DNA of 64,000 nt from a bacterium. Lineage in GTDB: Bacteria; Chloroflexota; Dormibacteria; Aeolococcales; Aeolococcaceae. The DNA is taken from assembly GCA_021803465.1 (NCBI GenBank), contig JAJZLL010000049.1, forward strand, positions 127,130-191,129, in the 5' to 3' direction. The first letter of the stretch is position 1. Every line of letters starts with the position of its first letter. The position numbers and the translations under genes were made by a program. The notes below the pieces were generated by a model. The model saw only the letters and a program-made list of their open reading frames with translations, did no database searches and was not told the DNA's origin. Of the stretch, positions 43,390-52,170 are shown piece by piece.

Positions 43390-44697
43390 ATGGCAATACC
43401 TTCACGCCCACAGGGAGGCCACACGCCAGCAGCCAGTGACGTGGATGAGGCTCCACTTCTCCGTCTTGCAGCGATTGGATCCGTTGATGATGGAAAGTCG
43501 ACGCTCATTGGCAGGTTCCTTCATGACACGAAGCAGCTCTTCCGTGATCAGATCCAGGCAGTTGCAGATGCCAGTGCGCGACGGGGTGTCGAGGGAGTGG
43601 AGCTCGCATATGTGACGGATGGACTGAAGGCGGAGCGTGAGCAGGGCATCACCATCGATGTCGCCTACCGGTATGCTGCGACATCATCACGGAAGCTCAT
43701 CATTGCGGACTGCCCAGGGCATGTCGAGTACACACGGAACATGGCAACAGGAGCATCCACTGCGGATGCGGCTGTCATGGTTGTGGATGTCGAGAAGGGC
43801 ATGCGGGAGCAGACGAAGCGCCACCTTGCGATAGCGAGGCTCATGGGCATCACTGCTGTCGTTGCAGCTGTGAACAAGATGGACAGGGTGGACTGGAAGG
43901 AGGAGGCATTTACCTCCGTTGCAGGTGAACTTCAGGACTTTGCTGCTGAGCTTGGAGTTTCGACCATGATCATCGTCCCCATCTCCGCACTGTATGGAGA
44001 CAATGTCGTTTCCTCTTCACCACGAGCACCGTGGTACTCCGGTCCAAGCGTCTTCACTGCAGTGGACAGTCTGCCAGGAGCGACTTCTCTCGCTTCATCA
44101 GTTGAAGGAGCCCGATTTCCAGTCCAGTGGACAGTCCGCTCGACAAATGGAGGAAGGGAGTACGCGGGAATGGTGCTTGGTGGCATCCTGCATCGGGGCG
44201 ACACTGTGACGGTGCTTCCTCGCAACATACGTGCAACAGTGGAAGCGATTGCCACCATCAGCGGTCCTGCAGAGCTTGCTGCACCTGGAGAGTCAGCACG
44301 CATCACCCTCGCAGAGGATATTGATGTCTCCCGTGGGGACACGCTCGCAACAGGAACACTCCCATCCACATCCCGCGAACTCGAGGTGACAATGCTCTGG
44401 TTCTCGTCAACACCCCTTCTTGCGGGAAAGCGGTATGTGCTCCGTCACTCCACAAAGGAGACGCAAGCCCGTGTGACAGAGGTGACTGGCGTTGTGGATC
44501 TTGAGGCAAGATCCATTGTTCCGTTTGACTCGATCGAGGAGCATGGCATTGGCGTGGTGAAGGTTGAGACTGCAGACCCCGTTGTGCATGATGCGTACAC
44601 AGCATGCAAGGGCATGGGGAGCCTCATCCTCGTTGATCCTGTGACAGGAGACACCTGCGGCTGTGGCCTCCTTGGCGTTGACACGTTCGCACGGTAG
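43390..44697 (+). CDS. cysN: Sulfate adenylyltransferase subunit 1 (GTPase)
   Basis: This 435-residue EF-Tu-like GTPase activates CysD. The P-loop is GSVDDGKSTLIG (Gly30 to Gly41), followed by DCPGHVEYTRNM (switch II) and NKMD (specificity). Two beta-barrel domains follow the GTPase domain. The length and the absence of a C-terminal CysC kinase domain show the simple CysN form, consistent with direct use of APS by a reductase. A GAGGG stretch from the end of cysD serves as ribosome-binding site. It is followed by a nested inverted repeat. Confidence 0.96.
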   Translation: MAIPSRPQGGHTPAASDVDEAPLLRLAAIGSVDDGKSTLIGRFLHDTKQLFRDQIQAVADASARRGVEGVELAYVTDGLKAEREQGITIDVAYRYAATSSRKLIIADCPGHVEYTRNMATGASTADAAVMVVDVEKGMREQTKRHLAIARLMGITAVVAAVNKMDRVDWKEEAFTSVAGELQDFAAELGVSTMIIVPISALYGDNVVSSSPRAPWYSGPSVFTAVDSLPGATSLASSVEGARFPVQWTVRSTNGGREYAGMVLGGILHRGDTVTVLPRNIRATVEAIATISGPAELAAPGESARITLAEDIDVSRGDTLATGTLPSTSRELEVTMLWFSSTPLLAGKRYVLRHSTKETQARVTEVTGVVDLEARSIVPFDSIEEHGIGVVKVETADPVVHDAYTACKGMGSLILVDPVTGDTCGCGLLGVDTFAR

Positions 44698-44700
44698 GAA

Positions 44701-44733
44701 AGCTGTGATGCATTGTCACTTCATGTGACAGCT
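44701..44733. promoter_or_regulatory. Nested inverted repeat after cysN
   Basis: AGCTGT/ACAGCT (outer, 44701-44733) encloses TGTCAC/GTGACA (44714-44730, loop TTCAT). No T run follows, so it may be a weak terminator for cysDN or an operator for the secreted-protein gene, whose -10 box starts 37 bp further on. Confidence 0.4.
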
Positions 44734-44769
44734 CATGCAGCATGCGCATTCTGCCGGAATGTCGCGATG

Positions 44770-44775
44770 TAGCAT
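44770..44775 (+). promoter_or_regulatory. TAGCAT -10 element of a leaderless promoter
   Basis: TAGCAT is 6 nt before ATG 44782 of the secreted repeat protein gene, with no Shine-Dalgarno between. Confidence 0.55.
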
Positions 44776-44781
44776 GGCTTC

Positions 44782-46074
44782 ATGACCCGTCGTTCCCTAC
44801 GTCTTCCCAGTAGTGTCATCCTGTCGACTGTTGTTGCCATCGTGCTATCCATTGGCATTGTACAGTCCGTCTCCGCACAGTCTGCAGCCCACACTGCAGG
44901 AAGCGCACTCCCCGTACCCACTACCTACGGTGGGACACGTTACAGTGCAGTTTCCTGCACGTCGCGTTCATTCTGCATGGCAGTGGGTACGTACACGAAC
45001 AGGGCATACTTCAGTTTTGGAGTGGCTGCCAAGTGGAATGGATCGCAGTGGCACCTTGTGGACCTGCCACTTGCAGAGAATGTTCATGGATCCTGGGCTC
45101 TCTCGGCAGTCAGCTGTCTGTCTCCAACGTGGTGCATGGCTCTTGGGGGGAGTCGCGGAATGGTACCGCCATTTTCCGAGCTCTGGAATGGGAGATCATG
45201 GGCAAGGAAGAATATCCAGATTAATGCCGGGAATCTGGGAGTATACATCGACTCCCTCAGCTGTCCATCAACCTCATTCTGTGTTGCTGCAGGAAATGCT
45301 TCTGGCGGAGTTCGTGATGCTGTCCAGACTTTTCCTGAAGCTGCTGAGTGGAATGGAAGCGGCTGGCATGCGCTTTCCCTTCCCAAAAGCATTTCGGGAT
45401 ATGGCTTTTCCGGCATGTCGTGTGCAGGGGCTGATGACTGCACCTTCATTGCCGACTCGAATTTTCTCGCATCAGACTGGGCAAAAGGTGCAAGGCTCGT
45501 GCAGCTTACTGGCAATAGCTGGTCACTGCTGTCTCCGCAGCCCCCACCACATGGAGATGTCATTGAATATCAGGGAATTTCCTGTGCTGATTCTTCCAGC
45601 TGCGCAGTCGCGGGAACAGCGACGCCGACGGTTCAGAACGGTGTGAAGGACAAAGAGATTACGTTCATGGCGACACTCTCCGGGACCAGCTGGCACACAA
45701 CAGATCTGCAATTGGTCCGCATCGGGGAGTCGGGTGCAACGAATATGTCATGTCCCTCATCCGCATACTGTTTGGCCACAATTCCAGGCGAGACGTTCAT
45801 CCCGCGACCAGCGGAGGTTCTCAAGCTCAATACAGGATCTGGAAAGGTGACGCTGCTGGAGAATGTTCCACAGGTTGATGCACTATCTGCTCCATGCGCG
45901 ACATCAACGGCATGTGCGGTCCTTGTCGCTTCATGCAGCAGCTGCAACGACAGGCTCGTGTTTTTCAGTGTCCCAGCAGCGTGGAACTGGGCATACACCA
46001 TTGCTGTGCTCCTCATCTGCGCAGTGCTTCTTGGAGCAGGCCTGGAGATCTGGAGAAGGAGACGGACATCATGA
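44782..46074 (+). CDS. Secreted repeat protein with paired cysteines, C-terminal membrane anchor
   Basis: This 430-residue surface protein has a signal peptide (residues 10-33, ending VSAQSA). About seven repeats of roughly 50-55 residues follow, each with an SCxSxxxCxAxG core (AVSCTSRSFCMAVG, AVSCLSPTWCMALG, SLSCPSTSFCVAAG, GISCADSSSCAVAG) and a later WNG(S)xW strand. Seven units suggest a single beta-propeller, with the two cysteines of each unit probably forming a disulfide. A C-terminal helix (YTIAVLLICAVLLGAGLEIW) and RRRR anchor it. The last residues overlap the next gene by 4 bp. Proteins with this repeat are common but uncharacterised in Actinobacteriota. Confidence 0.82.
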   Translation: MTRRSLRLPSSVILSTVVAIVLSIGIVQSVSAQSAAHTAGSALPVPTTYGGTRYSAVSCTSRSFCMAVGTYTNRAYFSFGVAAKWNGSQWHLVDLPLAENVHGSWALSAVSCLSPTWCMALGGSRGMVPPFSELWNGRSWARKNIQINAGNLGVYIDSLSCPSTSFCVAAGNASGGVRDAVQTFPEAAEWNGSGWHALSLPKSISGYGFSGMSCAGADDCTFIADSNFLASDWAKGARLVQLTGNSWSLLSPQPPPHGDVIEYQGISCADSSSCAVAGTATPTVQNGVKDKEITFMATLSGTSWHTTDLQLVRIGESGATNMSCPSSAYCLATIPGETFIPRPAEVLKLNTGSGKVTLLENVPQVDALSAPCATSTACAVLVASCSSCNDRLVFFSVPAAWNWAYTIAVLLICAVLLGAGLEIWRRRRTS

Positions 46075-48569
46075 ACGTGCTGTCCCTCCGGTCGGAAAGG
46101 TGCAGACTGCTGTACACAGCGATGGCCGTGCTCTGTCTTCTGCTTCCGCTTCACAGCGTGCAAGTGCGGGCCAGCTCGACAGTTCCTGCGAAGTGGGCTT
46201 TTCAATGGGGGCCAACTGGGTCCCAGTATCCAACAGCATCATTCCCGTATGTGAGCTGTCCCTCTTCCACCTTCTGTGTTGCTGCAGGGGGCTTTGGCGA
46301 GAACGAAGCGGTTCTACTGAGATGGAATGGATTGACGTGGTCGAATTCCCTCACACTCCAAGGCTCAAGTATCGACACTCCAAGTTTTGGCGGTGTGAGC
46401 TGCGCATCAGCGACGTACTGTCTTGCGTACGGAAGCGTGTCATACCTCTGGAATGGCGCACGGTGGAGTGAAGTGCGTCCGCCTTCTGTGGCAGTCCCTG
46501 ATGCCCAGTGTTCCACAGTCCCAGGCTGTGCACCCGGAATGTCATGCACCACATTCTTTGGTCCATCATGCATTTCTGAGTCCATTGATGCTGCCTCATG
46601 CAGCAGGACCAGCTGCATTGCCTTTGGCACATCTGTTGAAACGGAAGGCTGCAATGGAAGCTGTTCTGCGACCTGGTGGAGCACCCTTTCAGGCACGACG
46701 TGGAGCAGTGGACAGATTCTCAAGATTCCGGGGAGTGCCAGTGTGGGATCTGGCGGATCTCCCCGGGTTATTACCGCATCATGTGCAGGCATCTCCTGGT
46801 GCATGCTGCTTGTTGAAGATGTTTCCCAGAGATCTGGGGTGTCCAACGATCTCGATGTCTGGACTCCAGGAGGAGTCGTGAGAACATCACCTCTGACAAC
46901 ACCGCTCACGACGACCAGTGGGGATGTCCTCACCACGCTATCCTGCGTGACACCCACGTTCTGCCTTGCCCTTGGCACCTACGATGTCATCCTTGGCGGT
47001 GCGCAGCGCATTCTCGCTGAAGTGTGGAATGGGAAAGGGTGGCGTCTCACACCATCTCCATCCGAGTATCCCCATTTCGACATGTGGCTCACAGCAGTGG
47101 AGTGCACAGCTGTGAACCACTGCGTGGCTGCTGGAGGACTCAGCCCCGATGTGGGAAGCAATCCCACTGGACAGTTTCTTGGTGCTGTCTGGAATGGCTC
47201 TCAGTGGTCTGTTTCCCAGCCGCAGCCTGATCCAGGATCAGTGCCCGTTAGCACGTACTACAGCCAGTGGACGCTTTCCTGTCCGTCAGCAGTGTGCCAG
47301 ATCTTTATTGGAGCGAAGCCAGTGCTCTGGACTCCTGGAGGGAATGCTGTCATGGAGATATCGCCCTACACTGCTCCCAATGAGGGGCATGTGGCGCATG
47401 GCATCTCATGCACTGCGGATGGATTCTGCATGCTTGTTGGCGACATGACAGATCCTGCTGGACATACTGAGGCAACGACCAATGACTCGTATGGCGTTTC
47501 GGGTTCTGGGCAGGCGGATGGTGCTGGCTGGAGCAGCCATACGGGTGTCGGGTTCTCCGGCTCCGCCTCATGGACACTCGCTGCAGTGAGCTGCACTGAG
47601 TCGGACGACTGTGTTGCTGTGGGCAGCGTCACGAAGTCCGGAACAACAGGAATGCTTGCCGAGCAGTGGAACGGGACGAAGTGGCGGCCAATTCCCACTG
47701 GGATTTCGGAAGTGACAGGGTCCCTGACATCTGTCAGCTGCCTCACGCTTGCGTTCTGTGCGGCTGCGGGTGAGGAAGGGAGTGCTGCTTCCGGCATTGT
47801 CGCCATCTGGGATGGAGCATCCTGGACTGTCCATTCAGTACCGGGAACACGGGAGCTGTCTGCCATATCCTGCGTACTTCCTTCCACATGCCTTGCTGCA
47901 GGGAGTTCAGGGGCTGCTCCTGCGCTTATCGAGTGGAGCGGGTCATCTGCGAAATCCATTCCTCTTGGAACAGATGCCGCCTCTGGAGGAAGCTTTGATG
48001 GAGTGTCCTGCGTAAAAGGTCCAACCTGCATGGTGGTTGGCAACATGGCATCGGGCACAGCTACAGTTCCCATATCAGAATTTTGGACAGGTGGAGCCCT
48101 CAAGCCAGCAGTCATTTCCCCCACGCAATCAGGGTCCTCCACGATTCTTCATGCTGTTGCCTGCATTGCAGCAGATGCATGCTATGCAGTCGGCAACACG
48201 GCTGCCTCACAGGATGCACGGAATTCTGTTTTCGCATGGAACGGCTCTGCCTGGAGTCAGGAGATTGTGGCAGACCAGTCTCCAACGACGGAAGACAGTC
48301 TCAGCACTGTGACCTGTGCTGCAGCCCAGCACTGTGTTGCAGCAGGCTCGTACATCAAGGAGGGAGTTTCCTCCACGTTTCTTGTGCGACTAATACCTGC
48401 CCATGCAGAGGCTGCAGTTGCTGTGCTGCATCGCACGAAGCTGGGACACGGAAAGTCACAGAAGGGTCTGGCAACAACTGGAATCACTGTCCTGCTTGTT
48501 CTCCTTGGGATGCTTGGAATCACTCTTGTCCTTCTTCGCAGGAAGAGGCGTCGCAAGGTTGCTTGCTAG
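46071..48569 (+). CDS. Large secreted repeat protein with paired cysteines, C-terminal membrane anchor
   Basis: This 832-residue paralogue of the preceding protein is translationally coupled to it (ATGA overlap, AAGGAG upstream). After a signal peptide (residues 10-36) I count about fourteen SCxSxxxCxAxG-type cores (YVSCPSSTFCVAAGG, GVSCASATYCLAYG, AVECTAVNHCVAAGG, AVSCTESDDCVAVG and so on). That is twice the number in the neighbour, consistent with two seven-bladed propellers. A few units carry variant cysteine spacing or an extra Cys pair. The C-terminus has a membrane helix (TTGITVLLVLLGMLGITLVLL) and RRKRRRK. The ligand is unknown. The pair may form a cell-surface complex. Confidence 0.82.
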   Translation: MNVLSLRSERCRLLYTAMAVLCLLLPLHSVQVRASSTVPAKWAFQWGPTGSQYPTASFPYVSCPSSTFCVAAGGFGENEAVLLRWNGLTWSNSLTLQGSSIDTPSFGGVSCASATYCLAYGSVSYLWNGARWSEVRPPSVAVPDAQCSTVPGCAPGMSCTTFFGPSCISESIDAASCSRTSCIAFGTSVETEGCNGSCSATWWSTLSGTTWSSGQILKIPGSASVGSGGSPRVITASCAGISWCMLLVEDVSQRSGVSNDLDVWTPGGVVRTSPLTTPLTTTSGDVLTTLSCVTPTFCLALGTYDVILGGAQRILAEVWNGKGWRLTPSPSEYPHFDMWLTAVECTAVNHCVAAGGLSPDVGSNPTGQFLGAVWNGSQWSVSQPQPDPGSVPVSTYYSQWTLSCPSAVCQIFIGAKPVLWTPGGNAVMEISPYTAPNEGHVAHGISCTADGFCMLVGDMTDPAGHTEATTNDSYGVSGSGQADGAGWSSHTGVGFSGSASWTLAAVSCTESDDCVAVGSVTKSGTTGMLAEQWNGTKWRPIPTGISEVTGSLTSVSCLTLAFCAAAGEEGSAASGIVAIWDGASWTVHSVPGTRELSAISCVLPSTCLAAGSSGAAPALIEWSGSSAKSIPLGTDAASGGSFDGVSCVKGPTCMVVGNMASGTATVPISEFWTGGALKPAVISPTQSGSSTILHAVACIAADACYAVGNTAASQDARNSVFAWNGSAWSQEIVADQSPTTEDSLSTVTCAAAQHCVAAGSYIKEGVSSTFLVRLIPAHAEAAVAVLHRTKLGHGKSQKGLATTGITVLLVLLGMLGITLVLLRRKRRRKVAC

Positions 48570-48629
48570 GGCAGGTGCTGTTTGCTGGCTTGTCACTCTG
48601 CCGTGATGACCATGGCCCAGGGGAATGGG

Positions 48630-48635
48630 TATACT
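48630..48635 (+). promoter_or_regulatory. TATACT -10 element of a leaderless promoter
   Basis: TATACT is 6 nt before ATG 48642 of the first M16 gene, and no Shine-Dalgarno lies between. This argues for 48642 over the upstream in-frame ATG codons. Confidence 0.6.
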
Positions 48636-48641
48636 CCCACC

Positions 48642-49985
48642 ATGGCAGATTCCGCACATTCCGCCCCGCAGGTGACGACGCTTCCCAATGGCGTGGAGCT
48701 TGTGAACCTGATCACTCCCGGAGCAATGATGGGGGCAATCACCCTGGTGGTTCGGAAGGGGTCCCGTGATGAGAAGCGGACAGAGACAGGACTCACGCAG
48801 TTTGTTGCTGAACTCTTCTTCGGAGCAACGACACACCGTCCAGACCGTGAGGCTGTCCTTGAGGAAATCGATGCGCTTGGCGCCTCAGTGAAGGTGAAGG
48901 TCAATCCAGAGTCGACCATCTTCCAGATCAGTGGCCGGGCATCGGATCTTCCGAAGCTTGCGGAGCTCCTTGGGGACATGCTCAACAATCCAGCTCCAAC
49001 AGCTGAGGATGTCGACAGCACGCGGCAGGAGATCCTTGATGCCATCGATACCCTGCAGATGGATCCCGAGTCATGGGTCGACCATCATGTACTTGCCACA
49101 GCATTCGTCCCGGGAAGTTCCCTTGCGAAGGCGGAGCTTCCAGACCGGAAGGTCGTGGAGCATGTCCGGCGCGAGGACCTCCTTGCCTTCCGGAGGCAGC
49201 TGCTCCGTGGGGACCAGTGCGCACTCGTTGTAACAGGTGGAGCCGAGCTCGACGAGAAGTCAGCCCGTGCGTGCACGGCTTCCCTCATGACAGGAAAGTC
49301 TGCTGCCAGGCCACGGAATACTCCCGCATGGCAGGGTGCATCACGTCCACCAGTGAAATATGTGCGCCAGCCAGTCCCAGGTGACAGGCCAAAGCTTGAT
49401 GTGTCGCTCGTTGTGCCCGGGATTGCGCGTGATGATCCAGACTGGATTGCGGACTCCGTGCTCCAGCAGATCCTCTCCGGGGGAATGCTTGCCCGCCTCT
49501 TTGCAGTAGTCAGGGGCAAGCTTGGACTCTGCTATGGGATTACTTCCGAGTCGCAGCGGTATGAGAACTGCGGTGCATTTGTCATCTCCACTTCAGCACT
49601 TCCGGAGAATGGACCTCCAGCCATAGCAGCAGCTGTTGAGCAGCTTAGGGATCTTGCGGAGAATGGACCGAAGGACAAGGAGCTTGCGGATGCGAAAAAG
49701 CAGTTCGCATTCGCCATGGGGTACCAGGAAGAGTCCGCAAGGGTGAGGGGGCTTGCAGCCGCAGTCCGCTGGGGTGCTGGGAAGCCGTTCGAGAGCCGTG
49801 AAGCACGATTTGCAGCAATCAATGGCATTACGAAGCAGGATGTCCAGCGGATGGCGCAGAGGATTGTCAGTCGACTTCCAGAGGCGCGGCTTGTCTATTC
49901 AGCAACACATGATGTCGGGAAGGACCTTGCAGCAGCAGTGCAGAAGGCTGCACCACACCAGCACGAGGATCGGGGAGTCGCATGA
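48642..49985 (+). CDS. M16 peptidase-like subunit lacking the zinc motif
   Basis: This 447-residue protein has the two-domain M16B fold but no HxxEH. The site reads Q53-F-V-A-E57 (GLTQFVAELFFGAT instead of GLAHFLEHMLF). The substrate-binding Arg/Tyr region of the second domain is retained (RLFAVVRGKLGLCYGIT). This is the pattern of the non-catalytic partner in heterodimeric M16B proteases such as mitochondrial processing peptidase alpha. Its gene overlaps the catalytic partner's start by 4 bp. It is predicted cytoplasmic. The start at 48642 is fixed by the leaderless promoter spacing. Confidence 0.87.
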   Translation: MADSAHSAPQVTTLPNGVELVNLITPGAMMGAITLVVRKGSRDEKRTETGLTQFVAELFFGATTHRPDREAVLEEIDALGASVKVKVNPESTIFQISGRASDLPKLAELLGDMLNNPAPTAEDVDSTRQEILDAIDTLQMDPESWVDHHVLATAFVPGSSLAKAELPDRKVVEHVRREDLLAFRRQLLRGDQCALVVTGGAELDEKSARACTASLMTGKSAARPRNTPAWQGASRPPVKYVRQPVPGDRPKLDVSLVVPGIARDDPDWIADSVLQQILSGGMLARLFAVVRGKLGLCYGITSESQRYENCGAFVISTSALPENGPPAIAAAVEQLRDLAENGPKDKELADAKKQFAFAMGYQEESARVRGLAAAVRWGAGKPFESREARFAAINGITKQDVQRMAQRIVSRLPEARLVYSATHDVGKDLAAAVQKAAPHQHEDRGVA

Positions 49986-51355
49986 GCACACCAACACCAG
50001 CTCCCTACGCACCACAGGTCATCACGCTCTCGAATGGCATCACGCTCATCAATGTGTATACACCTGACACGACAACAGTCACAGTCCAGCTTGTCGTGCG
50101 CGCTGGCTCACGCGATGAGGTTCCCTCGACTGCAGGACTCGCGCACTTCGAGGAGCATATGCTCTTCAATGGCACAAAGAAGACACCGGATCCCGATGAG
50201 ATCATCGACCGGCTCTCCTCAGGTGGTGGATTCACCAATGCGTTCACGAGCGAAGAGCTTGTCTCGTATTTCGCGATTGGACCCGAGCAGGACCTGGAAA
50301 CGATTGCGGACACGCTCTGTGACATGGTGAGCAATCCGCTCAATGACAAGGAGCACATGGACCGTGAACGTGGTGCTGTCCTTGAGGAGCTGGGGAACCG
50401 TCAGCAGGACACGTTCACCTGGTGCTTCGATGCCCTCCAGCAGGTTGCTTTTGGGGGAAAGCAGTCAATGGCCTGGAGTGCCATTGGCTTTGAGGACAAT
50501 GTGAAGTCCGTGACACCCAAAGAGATGAACGAGTATCATGCACGGTTCTATGATCCGCACCAGACAGCCCTCATTGTCTGTGGGAGCCGGGTGCTCGACG
50601 AGGACACTGCGGAGAAGCTCCTTCAGAGCTATCCCAATGGTCACAGGGGAGCACGAACCCCAACGAAGTGGGGCCAGGGGCAGCTGTTCCTTGGGAAGTC
50701 GCTTCCTGTACCAGCAGGGCAGCGCCCTGTTGTGGACGCGCTCGTTGCCGTTCCTGGCATACCTGTCAATGATCCCGATACCATTGCAGCCCATGTCCTG
50801 ACAATGCTGCTTTCCGGCGGAAACTCTGCCCGGCTTGAAGTCCTTCACCGGAAGAATCCAAAGCTTGCCCATGAGATGTTCGTCTACAACAGGCAGTACT
50901 CCGATGCTGGCCAGTTCATTCTCGGAGTGCGTGCGGATCTTCCCCAGGCGGAGAAGGCAGTCAGTGAGATTGTGAAGGAGCTGGACCGGCTTGCCCGCAC
51001 TCCAGTATCCAGGCAGGAGCTCAAGCGGATCACGACACTTGCGAGTGCGGATCTGCTGGGATCCACGGAACACACGGATGATCTTGCTGGGTTCTATGCG
51101 AGACGGTGGGGCAATGCGGAGCCGACCTGCTCGCCATCTGAGCTTGCAGCACAGTACGAGAAGGTGTCCTCGAAGGATATCCAGCGTGTAGCAGCACGGC
51201 TCATGGCTGGACTCAAGGATGCTCGGCTGACCTTTGTCCACCAGGTGGATCCAGCCACAGGAAAAAATGCACTGGGGAAGACACTTGATGAGGAGGGCAC
51301 AGCCCTTCTTCGTGCAGCGACATCCCTCGCAGAGCGTGACAGGGGACTTCAGTAG
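49982..51355 (+). CDS. M16 family zinc metallopeptidase, catalytic subunit
   Basis: This 457-residue M16B peptidase has intact zinc residues: H55-F-E-E58-H59 in GLAHFEEHMLFNGT and the downstream Glu135 in ERGAVLEELGN. The second domain lacks the usual RxxxGLxY substrate motif (RLEVLHRKNPKLAHEM). The preceding paralogue keeps that motif, so the two proteins look complementary. Such heterodimers degrade or process short peptides. It starts within the ATGA overlap with the non-catalytic gene. About 55 bp separate its stop from the ABC ATPase gene. Confidence 0.92.
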   Translation: MSTPTPAPYAPQVITLSNGITLINVYTPDTTTVTVQLVVRAGSRDEVPSTAGLAHFEEHMLFNGTKKTPDPDEIIDRLSSGGGFTNAFTSEELVSYFAIGPEQDLETIADTLCDMVSNPLNDKEHMDRERGAVLEELGNRQQDTFTWCFDALQQVAFGGKQSMAWSAIGFEDNVKSVTPKEMNEYHARFYDPHQTALIVCGSRVLDEDTAEKLLQSYPNGHRGARTPTKWGQGQLFLGKSLPVPAGQRPVVDALVAVPGIPVNDPDTIAAHVLTMLLSGGNSARLEVLHRKNPKLAHEMFVYNRQYSDAGQFILGVRADLPQAEKAVSEIVKELDRLARTPVSRQELKRITTLASADLLGSTEHTDDLAGFYARRWGNAEPTCSPSELAAQYEKVSSKDIQRVAARLMAGLKDARLTFVHQVDPATGKNALGKTLDEEGTALLRAATSLAERDRGLQ

Positions 51356-51411
51356 CGCCCGCTCCAAGGCAGAGTATCGTCGTCATGCATTTCTGCGACA
51401 ATTGACCAATC

Positions 51412-52170
51412 ATGGCCAATACCGTTCTTTCTGTCGAGCAGCTCACCAAGGTCTACAATGCGACGCCTGTTGTGAACGCAATATCTTTCGAAGTTCCCAG
51501 GGGAGAAATCTTCGGGATTCTTGGGCCAAACGGTGCTGGAAAGACGACAACGCTCGAAATGATCGAGGCCATCGTTCCCATGACATCCGGAAAGGTGTTG
51601 GTGGATGGAACGGATGTCCAGAAGCATCCTGCAGCAGTGAAGCGGAAGATTGGGGTGCAGCCGCAGGCTGCAGCCTTCTACGACAAGGTGACCCTCCGGG
51701 AGCTCCTTGTCCTGTTTGGCGCACTGTACGGCGAGAAGGTGGATGCTGACGCACTCCTCCATGAGGTGCATCTTGAGGAGAAGGCCAACAGCTTTTTCGA
51801 GAGGCTCTCTGGTGGCCAGAAGCAGCGCTTCAGCATCATTGCAGCGCTTGTGCACAATCCCGTCATCCTGTTTCTCGATGAGCCCACAACTGGCCTGGAT
51901 CCCCAGGCGAGACGTAATCTGTGGGATCTTGTGAGGGATATCAGGAAGAAGGGCATCACTGTCGTCATCACAACACACTACATGGATGAGGCCGAGCTTC
52001 TCTGTGACCGGGTCGCGATCATGGACACGGGGAAGATCATTGCGCTTGATCCCCCCCAGACACTCATACAGTCCCTTCTCGATACGGGATTCACGAAGGA
52101 GGTCCGTGTGCAGCAGGCGAGCCTTGATGATGTCTTCATCCAGCTCACTGGAAAGGAGCTTCGCGAGTGA
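51412..52170 (+). CDS. ABC transporter ATPase (drug/ABC-2 export type), short form
   Basis: This 252-residue ATPase has Walker A GPNGAGKTTT, Q-loop VGVQPQAAAFY, signature LSGGQKQRFS, Walker B ILFLDEPTTGLDP and H-loop TTHYMDEAE. It resembles the CcmA/DrrA-type ATPases that pair with ABC-2 permeases. It ends with LDDVFIQLTGKELRE, the usual C-terminal motif. The regulatory segment between the H-loop region and this motif is about 50-60 residues shorter than normal. It overlaps the permease gene by 4 bp (ATGA). No clear Shine-Dalgarno precedes the ATG. Confidence 0.93.
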   Translation: MANTVLSVEQLTKVYNATPVVNAISFEVPRGEIFGILGPNGAGKTTTLEMIEAIVPMTSGKVLVDGTDVQKHPAAVKRKIGVQPQAAAFYDKVTLRELLVLFGALYGEKVDADALLHEVHLEEKANSFFERLSGGQKQRFSIIAALVHNPVILFLDEPTTGLDPQARRNLWDLVRDIRKKGITVVITTHYMDEAELLCDRVAIMDTGKIIALDPPQTLIQSLLDTGFTKEVRVQQASLDDVFIQLTGKELRE

